In this document: in pieces, positions 6,322 to 7,921 of the stretch | Layout: each line of letters opens with the position of its first letter | Position numbering within the stretch: position 1 is the first letter of the stretch | Source of the DNA: Hippea sp964442345 | GTDB lineage: Bacteria; Campylobacterota_A; Desulfurellia; Desulfurellales; Hippeaceae | DNA: 7,921 nucleotides | Direction: 5' to 3' | NCBI GenBank assembly: GCA_964442345.1 | Contig: CAYTZD010000055.1 | Coordinates: 1 to 7,921, forward strand | Made by a program: the position numbers and the translations under genes | Notes under the pieces: generated by a model | The model's input: the letters and a program-made list of their open reading frames with translations, nothing else | Told to the model about the DNA's origin: nothing | The model's database searches: none

Positions 6322-7921
6322 ACTTCTCTCTTTAAAAAAAGAAGGTGAACTTTTCGTAGGTGATAATATAGCCGTTTTTGTAAATTATGGCAAAGGCGGC
6401 TTAAGGCTTGGCTTTAAAACTGCCTATTACCTTTCCAAAGGTGATTTTTCTTTTGCGCTTCTTGTTGGTTTTTCGGGTTCTTTGGACTATAGCTTAAACA
6501 AGGGTGATTTTGTCTTTTTAAAAAGCGTCAAACTTTTAGATAAAGGTTTAAATCCCGTCTATAATCCGATTGATCTGGTTTGTCCTTTAGAATACCTTTC
6601 AAGAGATGGTATAACAGTTATGGATAGGCTTTGTTTTGATAGGGATTTGGGTGTGTTTGGTGATCTTATTGATAAGGAAAGCTATTTTTTTGCTGCTTCT
6701 TCAAAAAGTGCAAACATTCAACCATTGGTTTTGCGTATTGTAAGTGATTACAATAAAAAAGATGATATTGATGATGTTTATAATTTCACCTATGATGTTA
6801 AAGGGCTTATAAAGATAATAGATGAGCTTAAATCAACTTCAAAGTCAGCAGAAGTTTTCTTAGGCATAAATTTTCTTTCAAGTAAGGCTAAAAAGATAGA
6901 GCGTTTAGCATCGAAGAAACGCTTGACTTTTACACAGAGACAGAATCTTTACAAAAGAATAAGGATAAATTCATCTAAATGCCAGCCTAAACCTTTTAAT
7001 CTAAAGGTTGTGTTTCTGGAAAAGGGTATAAAAAGAGAAAGAATCAGCTTAAGACTTGATAATTTTAAGGTAAAAGAGATTGACGATTATGTCGGCTATT
7101 TTCACAATGCAAAGGATAGAAGCGTTGTTATCTTTGCAAATAAGAAGGGTGAATTTTTAAGAGAGACGCCAGATAATTATACGCCTGATGGTTCAAAAGG
7201 TTATTCCATACTTTCTGCTTACAACTGTATCTATGACTGTGCTTACTGTTTTTTGAAGGGCTATTTCAGAAGTTTTAATCCGATTGTGTTTTTGAATTTT
7301 GAAGATTATTTTGATGCGATCTTAAATATCGCTAAAAAGGATAAAAGAAGACCGCTTTATTTCTATCTTGGCACATTTTTTGACCCATTGGCACTTGATT
7401 TTCTGTCGAATCAGTTGGATGAGTTCTTGAAGTTCTTTTTAAATTTAGAAGACGGATTAATTCTTGAAGTAAGAACAAAGTCTGCATCCGTTGATAGAAT
7501 AGTAAATAATTTTAAGCCTTCGGATAATGTTATTTTTGCCTTTTCTCTTTCACCGAATGCTGTTATAAAAAGGTATGAATTTTATACGCCATCACTTAAA
7601 AGAAGGCTAAAAGCTTTAAAAAAACTTTCAGAGAACGGTTTTAAGGTTGGCGTTAGATTTGACCCGATAATTGCGGAATTTTTTGAAGATTACATAAAAA
7701 TAGCAGATGAGATTAAGGATTTGAAAAATTTACACTCCGTAGAGATAGGATTTTTAAGGTTTGATAAGGAAGATTTTAAAAGGATGTTAAAGAAGAATCC
7801 GTGTGTGTTAAAAGGACTTGTTTTAGAAAAATCAATGTACAGGTATCCTTCTGATATAAGGAAAAGGATTGTTGAAGAGTTTAAAAAGAAGGGCTTTGAT
7901 TTCTATCTGAATATGGAGTGA
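6272..7921 (+). CDS. Fusion protein: MTA/SAH-nucleosidase-like domain plus SPL-family radical SAM domain
   Basis: The 549-residue cytoplasmic protein reads without interruption through two families. Residues 1 to about 195 resemble the nucleoside phosphorylase/MTA-SAH nucleosidase (Pfs) fold: start LFLASEHLKEIKPL with acidic E7/E11, a GKGG turn (40-43), GFSGSLDYSLNKGD (66-79, compare the family's GxAGGLxxxLxxGD), DKES (134-137) with E136 at the ribose-binding Glu position, and LRIVSDY (154-160) with S158-D159 at the catalytic Asp position. A lysine/arginine-rich linker spans about 203-232. Residues from about 238 resemble spore photoproduct lyase along its full length: CIYDCAYC (319-326) is the CxxxCxxC 4Fe-4S/SAM site, followed by DPLALD (371-376), EVRTKSASVD (399-408), FSLSPNAVIKRYE (424-436) and VGVRFDPI (459-466). 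T368 and F327 stand where SPL has its H-donor Cys and a relay Tyr. The substrate is unknown, and DNA repair should not be assumed. ATG 6272 is the only suitable start but has no ribosome binding site. The last codon before the window's end is the stop TGA. Confidence 0.8.
   Translation: MLFLASEHLKEIKPLIELLSLKKEGELFVGDNIAVFVNYGKGGLRLGFKTAYYLSKGDFSFALLVGFSGSLDYSLNKGDFVFLKSVKLLDKGLNPVYNPIDLVCPLEYLSRDGITVMDRLCFDRDLGVFGDLIDKESYFFAASSKSANIQPLVLRIVSDYNKKDDIDDVYNFTYDVKGLIKIIDELKSTSKSAEVFLGINFLSSKAKKIERLASKKRLTFTQRQNLYKRIRINSSKCQPKPFNLKVVFLEKGIKRERISLRLDNFKVKEIDDYVGYFHNAKDRSVVIFANKKGEFLRETPDNYTPDGSKGYSILSAYNCIYDCAYCFLKGYFRSFNPIVFLNFEDYFDAILNIAKKDKRRPLYFYLGTFFDPLALDFLSNQLDEFLKFFLNLEDGLILEVRTKSASVDRIVNNFKPSDNVIFAFSLSPNAVIKRYEFYTPSLKRRLKALKKLSENGFKVGVRFDPIIAEFFEDYIKIADEIKDLKNLHSVEIGFLRFDKEDFKRMLKKNPCVLKGLVLEKSMYRYPSDIRKRIVEEFKKKGFDFYLNME

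Noticed and set aside
4200..7921. Lower GC and more T on the coding strand in pyrK through the radical SAM gene compared with carB/greA, as a sign of transfer.
   Set aside because: Hand counts of a few lines give about 30-35% GC late in the window against about 32-50% in carB. The variation within genes is as large as the difference between them, and codon habits (AGA, AGG, ATA) continue throughout. Foreign origin is not supported.
1..7921. CRISPR arrays, insertion sequences, tRNA or rRNA genes, phage or defence genes.
   Set aside because: No regular direct repeats, terminal inverted repeats, transposase frames or structured RNA signatures were seen. Coding sequence covers nearly all of the window, and the genes are housekeeping in kind apart from the last one.

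Overview
The window looks like one stretch of a moderately AT-rich, diderm, probably anaerobic and possibly thermophilic bacterium. It carries seven genes, all on the + strand, packed almost end to end. The lineage is inferred from gene content only. A LolA-like periplasmic protein points to an outer membrane. A class 1B (PyrD/PyrK, NAD-linked) dihydroorotate dehydrogenase and heavy use of AGA/AGG/ATA codons suggest an anaerobe or thermophile such as Desulfurella/Hippea-type Campylobacterota, Deferribacterota or similar. I cannot fix the genus.

Layout. Positions 3-449 hold smpB (trans-translation). A 72-base gap follows, containing a plausible sigma70-type promoter (TTGAAA, 16-base spacer, TAGAAT) whose spacer holds a perfect 12-base palindrome, and a Shine-Dalgarno site for the next gene. 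From 522 to the last base there is a compressed cluster in which every gene overlaps the next: carB (522-3722), greA (3722-4192, 1-base overlap), pyrK (4189-4920, 4-base overlap), pyrD (4905-5822, 16-base overlap), a lolA-like gene (5770-6321, 53-base overlap) and a long radical SAM gene (6272-7921, 50-base overlap). This looks like one operon. The stop of the last gene is the last base of the window, so the downstream side cannot be seen.

Function. CarB makes carbamoyl phosphate for pyrimidines and arginine. PyrK and PyrD oxidise dihydroorotate to orotate with transfer of electrons to NAD+, so three of the six operon genes serve pyrimidine synthesis. CarA, the glutaminase partner of CarB, is not here. 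GreA rescues backtracked RNA polymerase. The LolA-like protein would carry lipoproteins across the periplasm.

The most interesting item is the last gene. It reads as a single-frame fusion of an N-terminal MTA/SAH-nucleosidase-like (nucleoside phosphorylase superfamily) domain with a C-terminal radical SAM domain of the spore photoproduct lyase (SPL) family. The nucleosidase part keeps the glycine-rich motif, the Glu and the Ser-Asp expected at the active site. The radical SAM part keeps the CxxxCxxC cluster motif but, by my alignment from memory, lacks the SPL hydrogen-donor cysteine and one of its two relay tyrosines. A nucleosidase fused to an enzyme family that generates 5'-deoxyadenosine suggests a self-clearing radical SAM enzyme. 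That is inference and needs testing. A second oddity is that the lolA signal peptide is encoded almost wholly inside the 3' end of pyrD in another frame.
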